From Symbiodinium natans (Eukaryota > Sar > Dinophyceae > Suessiales > Symbiodiniaceae): a DNA stretch of 64,000 nucleotides. Positions 33,458-45,489 of this stretch are shown here, one piece after another. Made by a program: the position numbers and the translations under genes. The DNA lies in NCBI GenBank assembly GCA_905221605.1, contig CAJNDS010002595.1, forward strand, positions 174,001 through 238,000, given 5' to 3'. The notes under the pieces are model-generated. The model did no database searches, was not told where the DNA came from, and saw only the letters and a list, made by a program, of their open reading frames with translations. Every line of letters starts with the position of its first letter. Positions within the stretch are counted from its first letter, which is position 1.

Positions 33458-35095
33458 TTAGGCCGTTCGGCAGAATTCGGCAGACTGGTCGTATAAGGCC
33501 ACGACCGACTTTAGGTCGCTGACCTGGTACACCTGGAGGTGATCAGCTTCAATTTTGAAGGTCTCATGGCTCGGCTTGTCCAGGATCGGAGCCGGGAAGT
33601 TGAAGGGGAAGCAGCGCATGACGTTGGGGTAAAACCAGCCAGTGCTCTCTACCCGCTTGCCTGCCCTGCAGAAGAGGCGTTTCAGCTCGTCGCTGTTCTG
33701 GCACCTCTGGATGTATTCCTCATTGCGCCAGGCGACTGAAGACCTCGACGTGCCCAAAATGCCCAGTGCCTTTCGGTCAAGTGCCTCTGGCGGATAGCTC
33801 GACACTGCGAAGTACTTTGCGCCGGAGTTCACGATGTTGCGCACAGCCAGCAATCCGTCGAAGACGGTCATGTGCTGAATCGCGTCTCGCGTGATGACGA
33901 GATCGAACGGTTCACATGTAGCGCCCCGACAACACTGCGGTACTCCACACTCAATCAAGTCCCAGTGACCTCATGGTTCCAAGATTTGCAAAAGACGCAA
34001 AGACACTGCCACTGCTTTGTTCATCTTTGCTCATGACTCAAGACCTTTCTGCAGCTCAGTGGCGGAACACTTTGTTAAGGTGAGACGTATACGCTTGCCC
34101 ATTCCGTCGTGCAACAGAAGCACTGATGTCTCCGCCAAAGTACGCCTTTGCCTTGTTGATGCTCGGAACAGCAAACTGCCAAGCAACATCTCCGCATGGA
34201 AGGTCTGCGACAGTCTGAATGTTGTGCTGCCTGGGTTTGAAGTTGGGGCCGAGGTCTGGGGCTACAATGATAGCAAAGATCATCGAGACAACTGAAACCC
34301 CCACTCACGACATTGAAGACCCCAACCCTGACGGAAGCAACGGAGCCGCTAGGGGGGAGTTCGGAAGGTTGGGACAAGGCCTGTGCTGTCCTAAAGAACG
34401 GGAGCAACAGTGTGCGCTTTTTTACAAATGCTCGGCAAAGGCAGCTCGGCTCAGCACATTCAGCACAGTGCAAGTCAAGGGTGCAAGATGAACAGGTTGA
34501 TGTGATACACCCAGTCGTAAGCACCCTTCTGGTCGCTGCCTGTGCCGCTGGTGGTAATGCGCGCGTCGCTGCCCCAGGAGTTGGTCTTGTGGACCATGTC
34601 GAAGTGCATCTGCTGCTTTGCACGCTGCCGCATGGGACATTCCTCGGGGCGAGTCGCGAACTCCTTTGGGGCAGAGAGCTGCGCAGACGATGGCCCGGGC
34701 TGCGCGGAGCGTGCCGCGTTGAAGGCCAAGGGCTGGGCGGGCAATGCGGGCCCCGTTGTGGGCAGCTGTGGGGAAGCCTCAAGAGTCGCCTCAAGCGGGG
34801 CCGTCGCTGGCACCGTTTTATGCGGGACTTCCATCCACGCCGAGAGCTGCTCATGATCTACCCCATCGTGCGCGTCGTGCTCAAAGTAGTCCTGACTATG
34901 TTTGTTCTTATGCCCCTTTCCCTTGCCATGCCTTGTCCGGGTGCGATTCTCGACAGCCTGAGTGGGTAGGGTCGAGGTTTCCATGACCACAGACGTCTGG
35001 GGGCACTTCCATCCTGTCTGCCAGGCGACAAACACGCTTGACAGTGTGGCACACGACAAGCCCACCAGTACCGCATGTTTGCATGGTAACTCCAT
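33458..35095 (-). CDS. Membrane-anchored SAM-dependent methyltransferase, 3 exons, complete
   Basis: A class I S-adenosylmethionine methyltransferase of unknown substrate, likely type II in the Golgi/ER. Exon 1 (35095-34485) starts MELPCKHAVLVGLSCATLSS, a short tail and membrane anchor. A low-complexity stem follows, then MHFDMVHKTNSWGSDARITT, then SGTGSD, the 'N-W....SG-GS' entry motif of this family. Exon 2 (34230-34064) holds QTVADLPCGDVAWQF (SAM-binding motif I) and YFGGDIS. Exon 3 (33969-33458) holds PFDLVITRDAIQHM (motif IV region) and ends with a stop. Both introns are GC-AG (34484-34231 and 34063-33970). Spliced length is 1290 nt, giving an unbroken 429-residue protein across both junctions (INLFILQHNIQTVADLPCGD; NKVFRHWDLIECG). 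This is the most complete gene in the window. Confidence 0.8.
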
Positions 35096-35099
35096 CTGT

Positions 35100-36480
35100 A
35101 TAATAATCTGATAGGCGAAGGGCGCGCTGCCCCTGACTCCTACATTCAAAATTCTGTACAGGGCCTCTGCGACTCTACGGCAGAGGCCCACGCGCCTGGA
35201 GCCCAAAGATGCCATAAATCGGCCTGCGAACACACTACGCCGGTCGAGACGCCTCAGAAAAAGAGCACTTCCAGCCCGAACCCTAAACATCCCCAAACCT
35301 GCTTTGGCTCAGGTCCCCTCCTCGTCGAGGTAGCTCTCAAACCGGACAGTGATGTTGCCATCGGGCCTTCTACGGAACGCATGCTTGCCGCATCTCAACT
35401 CCAAACCCTAAACTTCCTGAAACCTGCAAACATCTGCAAACCCCAACCTTGCGTATCGTGAGCCCTGAATCTGAACTCCAAACCGTGCGCGGTCTCGGAA
35501 CGTCGAGGCAATCGCACCTTCCGTTCTGCGCAGGCACTCGCACACGTAGGGTGTAGGTCCCGTTGCCCGGGGCATAGCCGAATTTGGACATGAATCCCCA
35601 CCTGGCGTGGCTTCGTAGCTTTCGCAGCTTTCTAGTTTAGACTTGGGGGGAATGCGAGGGGCCGTTCAGGAGAAGTGCAACCTGTAGGGACCCAAGCATT
35701 TAAACTTCTCTTAGTCTTGGCAGTTGCCCTTTATTGAGATAGTCAGCGCGAATTGGCGCCGTGTCCTTATCAGACCTTTCTCGCGACTTCAAGAAAACAA
35801 GCTAACGCCATCCCAATTTCTCGCTCGAACTCGTCACGCCGAAGGCTTTGTTGAACTCAAGCTTACAAGGACTTAAAGTAGCTGGGTAGCAGCGCGTGAC
35901 ATGAGGAGACCAGACATTGCTGCGCTCCACACTTCGCCGAAAGGGCAACATTGACGTGCAGCTGGTCCGGTGCCAGCTTTGCTTTCAATTCAAGATGCCA
36001 CCATCGTTCCAAGAAAAAGCAACAGCTCCGGAAGTGTTCACAGAAAACATTCCCAAACATGATAGGCTTTGCAAATGATTGGCCGATTGGCTTCGCCAGG
36101 CCAGTGGCACCAATGATCACAAAGGAAAGCACTAAGGCTCACTAAAGGGCATTGCTATGCATCTCAAGCTGCTGTCTTTGGCCACCCGAGTGCCGCCGCA
36201 CTGCCACCAGCAGCACGGCAAGCGCACCGCTCCGCTGTCCAGATGCACAACCTGACAAAAACCACTGCAGATTAACATCCAACCCAAGCGTCAAAAGAGC
36301 GCACCCTTTCTTGCCGATTCTCTACTGAAACATTCGTGGCAACTCTAGCACACCCTTTCAGAAACCGTGGAAAAACACGAAGGAAACACGCCGAGCTTGG
36401 ACTGTCACAGGTTGCCAATCGGAAACTGTAGGCAATCGCAATCAGGTATGGACTGAAGCTGAAAAGAAACGCTGCTGGAA
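35100..36480. other. No gene recognised
   Basis: Telomere-like CCCTAAAC bits occur at about 35280 and 35405. No frame is convincingly protein-like on either strand. It may hold the 5' flank of the methyltransferase gene and the 3' flank of the peptidase gene. Confidence 0.35.
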
Positions 36481-37009
36481 GAGGAACTCGAGGTCAAATG
36501 CCAGAGGTCATTGCGGATGTCTCTATGAGGCCGATGGCCTCAGCCGGTTGCATCCTGGACTCCCCCCGTATTGCAGCAAGCTCCACATGGGCCCACATGA
36601 TACGAACATCCACCGGACTGCTGTCCATAACGCGCATCGAAACGGTTTACTGTGGGTTTCCCAGTTAACTGCTATTGACGAAATACCAGCTCTGAATCTC
36701 GGAGAGTGCTTGCTTCCATAAAAACGCCTCAGTGTTTTACAGTGGGCCGTCCGTGCACAGCCTCGGCGTTCCTTCGGGCTTTGAAACGTGTTCGCCATGA
36801 AAGAACCTAACTGCTTCCGCTGCACATCTTGCATTGCGAGAGGCCTGCGCGGCAGCGCAACCCCAGTCGGCAAAACCTGAGCGCGCAGCAAGGAGTGCAA
36901 ATGGAAAGCAGCTAGAAGCAGCCTGAGTTGAAACTTCGACCTGCGGCCCTCCGAGACCGGCGGAAGATCTGCGCCCATGCCCCAATATCTGAAATCCGCA
37001 AAGCATCGA

Positions 37010-38546
37010 AAACCCCTGATCTCCCCTGCTGCTGCGGGAGGGCGGAAGGTCCACTTTGGCAAATCACCGGCACCGAGTAGCAATGACGCCTGCCAGCTTG
37101 GAATGACTCGAGGTTGCACAGAAGCTACACGAGTGGAAACGAGACGGAGCCTCGCTGGCGAAATCGCAGCAGTTTCGCTGCAGCAGATGGTACTCGGAGC
37201 CGGTCCAGTCCCGCGCCTTACAAAAAGAACTAACGTCACAACATCTCGGAGGTTCCACTCCACGGCCCCAATGGATCCCCAAGCCAATGTGCAGTGGAGC
37301 TTCCAACAAACGGTAGATTTCTGCAATCTTGTCCTCGGGCAGCTGTATCGGAGTCCTCAACCCACAAACAAATCCAGAACTGGCGGATTTGCCGCTTGTC
37401 GGATGTCGTTGCATGTCATCTCGAACTCCATCAAAGTCAAGCGCATGCTTCTCTTCTGAGATCCCTGGCACACTCTCGCTTGCTGTCAAACTCAATCCCC
37501 CCGAGTACAACTACCTCCAAATCCACAAGCTATACGTACGCTTTTGGATCTCGCGCTCTCTCTCTCTCTCTCTCTATCTTTCTCTCTCCACAACCACCAA
37601 ACCGAAAAGCGACGAGGCAAGGCTTGTTGACATCTACATGAAGTCTACCTCGCTACAGGATGTCACCCAAAGCGACATGCCTTGTCGGCTACGCAAACAG
37701 CTCACAGGCTCACACGCAACTTCGTCAAAAAAATGGCTCATGCTCAGGCACACGAGCTAGCAAAATTAAAACCCCTGCCATTGCATACAGCACAGGCGCA
37801 GCTCGACGCTTTCCCGGAAGTGTGGCCAGGAACGTGGCACCGTCCGATAGACCCCAGTGCCGCGCTGTGTATAGCCAAAGGCCCACCTGAAATCTGAGCT
37901 TGCAAAAAGCCAGCCAATTCTGACGAGCGGAAGTGGAGGGCAACCATAAGCCAACCCACTGTGGGCATATTGAAACGGCAGGCCATCCTGCGGGGCTCAC
38001 ACATCAACATACATCAACGCGCTCATAGACGCGCTTGGGAACTTGGTGCGATCCGTATTGAGGCAACTCGCCATGTCGCAACTCCACTGAGCACAAGACT
38101 TCACATCACTATGGCCGGAAGAAACACCCAAAGCCTTTCCGACTCCCATGACTTTTCAGCTCAGCTGCTCCTCATTGCCAACTTGCAGGCCCACATGAAA
38201 AGCACCGCCGAGCTTGAACTGAGATGAAGGGTCTCTCAAAATCTTGGGCACAGGCTTTTGGATATGGCTGGAAACCCCTGCACCTCCACTACACGAACCC
38301 TAGATGGCAAAGCCATCACAGCAATTCACAGCATCTTGAAGCAGGTCACTGGCGAGAGGTGGTTGGCAAACATGCCGTTGACCCAGCGTGCCTGGGTGAG
38401 CTGGGAATGTGATAAAGCGGCATTGCGTTGAAGGCTCAGCCACATTCACTCAGAAGACTGCGTGGCAAGTGGACTTAATTTGATGCCCAGGCACGTCGGC
38501 CGCCACATCGTAGACATTCAAGGTGACGCGGGTGATTGGCGTCTCC
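37010..38546 (-). CDS. PPPDE (DeSI-like) isopeptidase, seven exons
   Basis: A putative cysteine isopeptidase of the PPPDE/DeSI superfamily (removal of SUMO or ubiquitin is known for relatives). Exons: 38546-38495 (RVTLNVYDVAAD), 38391-about 38335 (RWVNGMFANHLSPVTCFK), 38212-38166 (LGGAFHVGLQVGNEEQ, carrying the catalytic His), 37886-37800 (WAFGYTQRGTGVYRTVPRSW), 37355-37301 (TPIQLPEDKIAEIYRLLE), 37216-37151 (DWTGSEYHLLQRNCCDFASE, carrying the catalytic Cys) and about 37089-37010 (LLLGAGDLPKWTF). The reading frame is consistent at the junctions (EEQ|WAFGY, VEL|TPIQ, LLE|ARDW), except exon 2-3, where a TTCAAG hexamer repeats at both edges. Four introns begin with GC. The starting Met and the C-terminus are not located. 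Confidence 0.75.
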
Positions 38547-38700
38547 CTGCGGGTGCTCGAAAACCGATACCTGGGCTCATCATGGTTGTCACTTCTGCAG
38601 GTCGAGCTCATTCGGGCTCTAATGCTGCCGAAGTACGGCACACTGCGCACCACCTAGCAAGCCACAGCAAGCTGCAAGGACAGAATGTGTGATAGAGTGC

Positions 38701-38933
38701 GATGGGGAGAGAAAGAGGAGAGAGAGGAGAGGGAAGAGAGGGAGGAAGAGAGGAAGAGAGAAAGACGAGAGAGAAAGAAGAGAGAAAGAAGACAGAAAGA
38801 AGAGAGAAAGAAGAGAGAAAGAAGAGAGAAAGAAGAGAGAAAGAAGAGAGAAAGAGGAGAGAAAGAGGAGAGAAGAGTAGAGAAAGAGCGAAAGAGAGAA
38901 AGGAAGAAAGAGAGAAAGAGCGCACTGTAATGC
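38701..38933 (+). repeat. Purine-rich GAAAGAAGAGA tract
   Basis: About 230 bases almost entirely of A and G, built from GAAAGAAGAGA-like 10-11 bp units with mirror symmetry. It lies just upstream of the PPPDE gene on minus. It gives Lys/Glu/Arg and Ser/Leu/Phe frames that are artefacts. Confidence 0.9.
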
Positions 38934-38999
38934 ACTGGATGGACTGTATTGTAACCCGCAAAGGCCATAACATACTACGAAGATGAGCTATTGCTGCTC

Positions 39000-39342
39000 A
39001 GTATCCTGGCACAACAGACATAAGCGTGTGCACGCCATCGCACCCCCCGTGCAAACGGTGCATCAATGCGCCATCTGGCCCCAATCTCTGCTGTAGCAGC
39101 GGAGGCTTGCCTTTCCACTGGCAACCTGCCTTCGGGGCGTAGCCAAGTAGAGCAACCGGCCTTTCCCCTTCTTTCAGAGCATTTGGCGCAAAGGTTTAGG
39201 TAAGGCTTTCGGGTTCGAGGTTTCGGGGGGGGAGGGTGAGAGCGTACCGTTTCGTCATCGAGCCCTGAAGGCTTTTCGGGTTCAGGTGGCAGGACGCCTT
39301 CTCCACCGGGATGTCTTCCTCGGTGTTGATGGGAGCTTCCGC
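39000..39342 (-). CDS. Two exon-like segments, unknown gene
   Basis: 39342-39248 has an AG acceptor and GTACGC donor and reads AEAPINTEEDIPVEKASCHL, then NPKSLQGSMTK. About 39155-39000 reads VALLGYAPKAGCQWKGKPPL, then LQQRLGPDGALMHRLHGGCD. Both are protein-like with no family recognised. They could be upstream exons of the PPPDE gene or a separate gene. Confidence 0.35.
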
Positions 39343-39349
39343 CTGCGGT

Positions 39350-42300
39350 TCTCAGGTTCCCGGCTTGGAGGGTCCAGGGTTTAGGGCTCGGAATGCTCGG
39401 AACATTGGGCGGGTGAGGGTCAGACACTGAAGAGTTGGTCAAGGGCTTTGTAGGGGCTTGAGGGGTTTCAGCGGATTAGAAGGTTTAGGGCTCAGGGTTT
39501 CAGGATTTTGGGGCTGGTCAGGTCTTTCTTGTGTTTTTGTGGTGAAAGGCTTCGGTCTCACAAGCCAGGCGAATCTGCGCCTACAACCCGCAACTGCAAG
39601 ACATGTTGCACCATAGGCCGGACCCCCATGACTTTCTAGGTCCTGTGCACATTTGACACTTACATCGCCCTATTATCGCACGGAGAAAGAAAAGGCATGT
39701 CCTGTTGCAAGCTGCCGGCTTTGTAAATCACCCCACTAGCCAACCCATTCATGTTCATGTTCTGCCTCAGGGACTGGCAGGAAAGCAAAGACAGGCAAAG
39801 TGAAATGCAAAAAAAAAGTACCCCGCCTCCATCATCGCAGAGCTCGCCTTGCCAAGGTCTGAGACACCTTCGCAATCCTGAGGCCACCCCGCGGTAATCA
39901 AGGTACCGAACCAACAAGCTTCGTACCAAAATTGGTGGATGGCCACACGCCAGGCTGCACCTCACTCGGCAAATCCTGGTGAGACAAGCGGCTGTGACGA
40001 GCTGGCGGATCTCTGCCAGCAGCCTCAGAGCATTGGGCCACGACAAGGTACATCACGCACAGCTGACCGCCCCGATGCAGAGAAACAGAAGTGTACTGCA
40101 AACAGCAATCCTGCATTTCTAGAGTATGGTCCGCGGATCTTCGCGCGCTCGGCAAGCTTCGTTTATATGTCTGTTTGCACGAAGACATATAACTCGGGGT
40201 CGGGGATCATGATGTTGGCATGCATTGGGCCTTCGGACACAATCCGAAATCGCGGAGCATGATTGCATTTCCAGCCCTGTATGGAACAACTCAAGTCGAC
40301 GCAGCATTTATCCTTGATGCTAACCCCAATGAAGGAATCGAAAAGATGAACAGGTCTGACATCTGCATCATTGCAAAACAACCATCGCCAGCCAGGTCTC
40401 GTAATGGGTAGGTCCTGGAGCGATGTCATGGACACGTCCTGGCAACTGCGGCGCCTATCCCAGTACCCATTGTGGTCCATGTGGCACATTCCCATTTGCC
40501 CATGGATGACAACCACATGACCCTGTTCCATACGGTGGAAGTTTCGTGCTGTCATTCTCGGAAATCGATTTTAGGGAACTCCCCCTCAAGGATTTTCACA
40601 AGCACGTCCATTCTATTCAAAGGTTGCTCGGCTGTAGCGCCATGACTGACGTCATCAAAGGCATGCTGTGTTTAACTCGCCATCTCAATCCAAGAGTTTC
40701 ACAACGTTTCAACATGATGAAGCTTTCTGAAACAACAGCCCAGTTCGGTCACTTGCGCCTCCTCCACCTCCTCTGCCATGCTGCTCACCTCCTCACAAGG
40801 CTTGGCTATAGACAATACAGGCAACACTGCATCGTGGCACGGAGCATTGCCTTTGCGACCCATGCATAGAGTCCTCCTGTACTGAAGCCCCATCCTCGTT
40901 GGATGGGGCATCTTCGGATGCCTCGACCTCACAGGAGACATGGCAATCAAGACCCTCTTGCGCAACAACTCCGGAAACCCGAAGCTGTGGCAAAGCAGGC
41001 TTGCAGCCTCGGCCAAAATCCTTGAGAAGGCTGTGCCAAACGGGCAGCAAACCTGTCTTGACGGGAAAGAACACGCCTAAACCCGTGACGGGCGAAGAGC
41101 TTGAACGAGCTTTAGCTGAGCATAGCAGTGTAGCTCCTTTAAGGGCAATCTCAAAACACCATGAGCCTCGGGTGTGGCCCACAGCCAGCGGAAGCACTCC
41201 ATCGGGTGGAGGATGGCTCGGGATCAAGCGGCCCTCAAGCCTGAAGCAGCTTTATCAACGACCGTTGATGCTTCCGGTGACCCCTCTTCGCTGTCAAACT
41301 CCTGCACTCTTCAGATGATGGATCACGCTGCAAAACATCTCCCTCAAGAAGGGAACTGAAAGCTTTAAGTCCGATAAACTGTCCAGTTCTCGAATAATCC
41401 TAGGATTTTCGGGGAACTGAGGCAAAAGGCTCGCAACAGCTATGCCAGCGATGAGATACGCCGTGCTTCGAACCACTGCAAATGGCTGCAGACCACTCGA
41501 TCGTACCTTGTGTGAGTGTGTGTGTGTTGAAGCACCAAGCCCCGTATGAATTCAGCCTAGCCTTTCAAAGTCTGTTGTTCTTCGTGAGAGCAAAACACAG
41601 TGCACGCAGGATGCAGGGCCCGGCGTTTACGGGCGGGCACCGTGCTCGGATGCGAACCCCACGATTCCACACCGACTCATGGCTTGCTGGCGCACCTCTG
41701 TTCGCCACCGAGATAAACTGATGCAACCTGCACCCAAAGAAGCGAGCCAATTTCGCGCACACGAAGAACTGTCACAGAAATGGAGGATAAGGAAAAAGAG
41801 ACGATTCATCCGCAGCAATTGCGTGAGGAAAACCGCTCGCTATGCAGCATCCACTCTGTCCAACGCCGCGCGCCCGCCTGCAGCTTGGCCTCCAGCGGCA
41901 GCCATGCCTTAAATCTGCAACTGGGGCGAAGTGGAGGGGGGGGGTTGCTAGGGGGGGGTTTACAATCGACCAGCAAGGCTTAGCAGGCTTAGCAATTGTG
42001 CCACACTCCGCACGGTGCTATGAAGCTCGGCTGACCACCAGCAGAAAAAGACCCGCGCATAGCAGACCTTTCAGGGCAAAAGACGGAATGGGATGCCCCT
42101 ACTTCATGAAAGCTCTTCAACACCCGAAGCAGAAAGCTGGTGGCCTCTCATGCCGGCACGCAGCCAGTTGCTTGGCAATGCATAAAGCTCTTGTGCTGTT
42201 GGGGGTGACCGGTGGTACGTGGCTTGGGCTGCTTGGGCTTCTTGGGCTTTAGCTGATCTGTGAGCTCCGATGCATCAGCATTTTAAAGTGGGTGCAGGGT

Positions 42301-42770
42301 ATCTGCCTGTGGTGCTGTGAAGGTGCATAGGTCCAAAGCGGCTGCTCGACGGGCCATGGCCGTGCTGAGACCGCCTTATTTCGCGGTTGACAAACTCCTG
42401 AGGCCCTGCGACAAAATAAAATCTTTCTCGCCTCACTCACGCACGTCTCGCCACTAGTGGCAGGCGAGAGGGTCTCCTAAGGTAGACGAGCCTAGAGCTT
42501 GCAGAGGTCGTTCGCCGCACCCCCTAAAAAGGGGCGCCCATCGGATGCCATGTATGGCCAACACGATGAATTCGTTCCATGCATTTGGAAAAGAAGCCCC
42601 GAGTCCAGGCTCGAAGTGAGGCTCTGGCTCTCGAGTTACCAGGATCCACGCTCACGGAGCCGGCGCGGTGTAACTACAGCACGGAGGGCCGGCGAAGCAG
42701 CAGCAGCCTCCTTGGTAACGAAAGAGCAGGGTCCGCAAAGGACACAAAAAGCCCCACAAAAGAGGGCCCG
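39350..42770. other. No confident gene, ambiguous frames
   Basis: Telomere-like GGTTTAGGGCTCAGGG occurs at about 39480. At 40165-40400 both strands carry plausible frames (minus FRIVSEGPMHANIMIPDPEL; plus DAAFILDANPNEGIEKMNRS). At 40700-41230 minus reads AKPCEEVSSMAEEVEEAQVT and plus reads PVTGEELERALAEHSSVAPL. Splice context does not decide. A G run lies at about 41936-41960. Confidence 0.3.
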
Positions 42771-42781
42771 GACTCCCTCAC

Positions 42782-42982
42782 TCAAGCCGTGTGAAACATC
42801 CCCGCCTGCTCCTTCTTTCTTGCCCTCTCCCCGCCCGATAACTCCCCCGAATTTCTCCTAAACATCGAGTCATTCGAAGCGTCAAGCACGCCGCTGGCGG
42901 TGGCGCTCATCGCATCGTCGAAGCTCAGCCGCCGCTTGCGGCTGGGAGTTGCTACAGCCGCTGCCTCCCAGGTCCCACGCAA
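42782..42982 (-). CDS. C-terminal exon of unknown, possibly nuclear protein
   Basis: The minus frame ends with a stop and reads AAVATPSRKRRLSFDDAMSA, then TASGVLDASNDSMFRRNSGE, then LSGGERARKKEQAGMFHTA. SRKRRLS is a basic cluster like a nuclear localisation signal, and RRLS and RRNS fit basophilic kinase sites. Upstream exons were not identified, although a helical frame near 43390-43320 (SELRVAEASRRLRKASSAEE) could belong. Confidence 0.4.
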   Translation of the reverse strand: MRGTWEAAAVATPSRKRRLSFDDAMSATASGVLDASNDSMFRRNSGELSGGERARKKEQAGMFHTA

Positions 42983-43559
42983 CCATTTTAAGCAATTTTA
43001 GGGCCCTTAAGGAGTCCCACACTGGAGGATTAGTCAGACATCTCCGCGCGCCTCCAACACATCGCCTTTGGGAGTCAGCCGCAACTTCGGCGTCCCTGGC
43101 GCTTCCTGGCCCAAGCAGCAGGGTTTAAATCTGCACGAACCACTTGCCTAGAGACCACTCCTACTTTTGAGGACGGAGCGAAACCTCACTACAGATAATG
43201 GTCGTGTGCTGCGTGCACCCCTTTCGCTTCGTCCTCTTGCAGCTCTAGGGTTCTGTAAGCTCTGCGGGATGCCGGCATTTCGACGCAAGCTTCGCCCTTC
43301 TGTAGGGGCTTCCAGAGGCTTGGAAGGCATTTCAGGTTGCCTCCTCTGCCGAGCTCGCCTTTCGCAGGCGTCGGGATGCCTCGGCGACTCGGAGCTCGGA
43401 AAACGAATTGAGGGAATGTGTAGCTGAAGGGTGGCTGAAGGGTGGCTTTGGACTTCGGAGGGTTTTTGGAGCCTAGGCCTTACGCCCCCGAGTACCAGTG
43501 AGGCCCCTGCGAGCGAGTCGGGCGGCGAGGCGGCCGCCTGGCTCAAGAGCACGATCCAA

Positions 43560-44230
43560 AGACCCGGAGTCTCTCAAGCCTGATCAAGCTTGGGCTCTTA
43601 GGGCCCTTGGGGCGCTTAGGGCCCTAATAGGGCCCTTTTAGGGCTCTTAGGGCCTTGGCCATGGAGCTGCGGCGTCGGGGCCGGCGCGGGACCACCTTAT
43701 TCTTGCTTGTGAACTGTTGCTTCTTTTGCTTCTTCTTGTTGATTGGTTTTAGTGTGTAAGGGGCTGCGGGCGGCCTTTGCGTGCTCCTGCCGGGTCATTT
43801 TTGAAAGCGTTCCCTGTACGTCGTGGAGGGCTGGCTGAAACAACGAACACTAGCAACTCCCGAAGGGCCGCATGCCGCGTTTCCTGCTGCGTCTCTGACT
43901 TTGCTAGTCTACCTGTTGTCTCCACCTAAAACGCAAGCGAAGCCTCAAATGAACTCAACCTCCAGAAAGTTAGCCTCCAAGCACACCCTGAAAGCCCCTT
44001 AAACACTAAGCCACTGCGGAACAGCGGGGCTTCTCCACCACCAACTGCTGCCATTCGCCGAAACCTCGAAGAGGGAAATTGGTAAACTTAGAAGGCTTCG
44101 AGAGCCAGATGCTCTGATGCTCACATGCTCAGAGCACAAGTTTCGGGGTTTCCTAAACATGCCCGTGTTGTTGACGACGGGAGTCTTGATTCCTTGGATC
44201 TCCGGACTCTCCGTGACCCTCTCTTGGGGG
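43560..44230. other. Non-coding, GGGCCCT-type palindromic repeats
   Basis: Bases 43595-43655 carry repeated TTAGGGCCCTAATAGGGCCC motifs that can pair with each other. No protein-like frame was found in this stretch. Confidence 0.4.
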
Positions 44231-44235
44231 GAGCC

Positions 44236-45153
44236 CTAGCCAGAGCCCAAATCTGTATGCCCTAAGTCCCTTTCCACTGCGGGCGGGCTGCTCTTCCAAC
44301 GTGCCCTCACTGCGTCACGCGCGCTAGGATCGCTCTCGTTCGGGGCCAGCACCTCTTGCGCAGAAGGATTGGGTTCCGGGTTTAGCGTAGGGTGTTCGAG
44401 GTCAAAGGCCGCGCCGAGCTGGATCCAATATTTCCCAGTCAAACGGCAGCCTATTGAAATGAACACCTAGGTGCCCTCAGTGTACAAAATGCCAGATTTC
44501 AGCTGATAACACTTTGCGACTTTGCGGTAGGCTTGAAACCGGTGATCCCAGGCCTCAAGACAAAAACCTGAAAGGCGCAAACCCTTTCCGAAGCGTTTGA
44601 ACGAAAACCATGGGAGGCACAAGAAAGGTGCAGAGGGTTTTTTTCGCGCCTTGGAAGTCGCCACGGACTGGAGGAAGATGCCACAGCGATGATGCACCTG
44701 CCAGGGATCCACACCCATGCTGAAGCTTGCGAGTGACTAAAGTGGCATGCGTCAGTTCATGAATTCAAGCCATTAAACCTTCTTAAACCTGGCTGAAGGA
44801 TGGGGAGGCGACCCCTTCTTGCGCAGATTTTCTGTTTTCACCGTCGGGTCCATGATTGAAATCACCATTGTGAATGGAGCTGGAGACATTGAGCATTCTC
44901 ATGCGAAAGGCCCACCCAGAATGTCTGCCCATCTCCAGCTCTGGCTTAGCCTGGCTTGCTCCAAGCCAGGGATAGCCAGGGTTTGTCAATCTGCTCGCGT
45001 CCAGGCGCAGGGCGGAGGCTGCACCCATCAATGCCAAAATGCGAAAGCGGCTGTGCATGGCTTCACTCCCGCGCCGCGGACGCGAGCCTCCAGCTCCTTC
45101 CTGTCTTTCAGGACACCTGCGTCAACCCATTGTAATTCCGGCCTCTTGCAGGT
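44236..45153 (-). CDS. Exon cluster of unknown gene
   Basis: Protein-like minus segments: about 45153-45050 (RPELQWVDAGVLKDRKELEA, then RVRGAGVKPC), about 44850-44790 (MDPTVKTENLRKKGSPPHPS), 44718-44467 (RFGKGLRLSGFCLEAWDHRF, then QAYRKVAKCYQLKSGILYTE) and 44466-44240 (FDLEHPTLNPEPNPSAQEVL, then APNESDPSARDAVRARWKSS). The last two are separated by a single TAG, which a short intron may remove. Basic and acidic patches are present. No family was recognised. Confidence 0.35.
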
Positions 45154-45248
45154 TCTGAAGCTCCGCAGAAGCCCCTCTCAGGAACTGATGGACGGGCTCG
45201 TGCTACGAGTCAATGTCGGCAAGCTCATCAGCTTGGGAAGTCGTTGAG

Positions 45249-45430
45249 TGTTTGTATCGCAAAAACAAAGTTTAGAAAGAAGCTTGAGTGCCTTTACCGC
45301 AACATAAAAGACACACGTTTAGAAAGAGGTTAATGTCCACAAGAAGTCTGATTGTTTCTCACGATGAAAAAACACGTTTTGAAAAAAGCTTGGGTGTGTT
45401 CCTTATCGCGATAGAACACGCTTATTTCCA
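45249..45430 (+). repeat. Degenerate roughly 60-bp tandem repeat
   Basis: Three to four copies of a unit ending ACACGTTTAGAAAGAAGCTT with a TATCGC / TACCGC / TCGCG element inside. Copies are diverged, with consistent order and spacing. Confidence 0.6.
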
Positions 45431-45489
45431 AACTTGAAAATCTCCACACCAGCCCTCAGAATCTATTGGACTAAGTCATTTGAGCTTAC

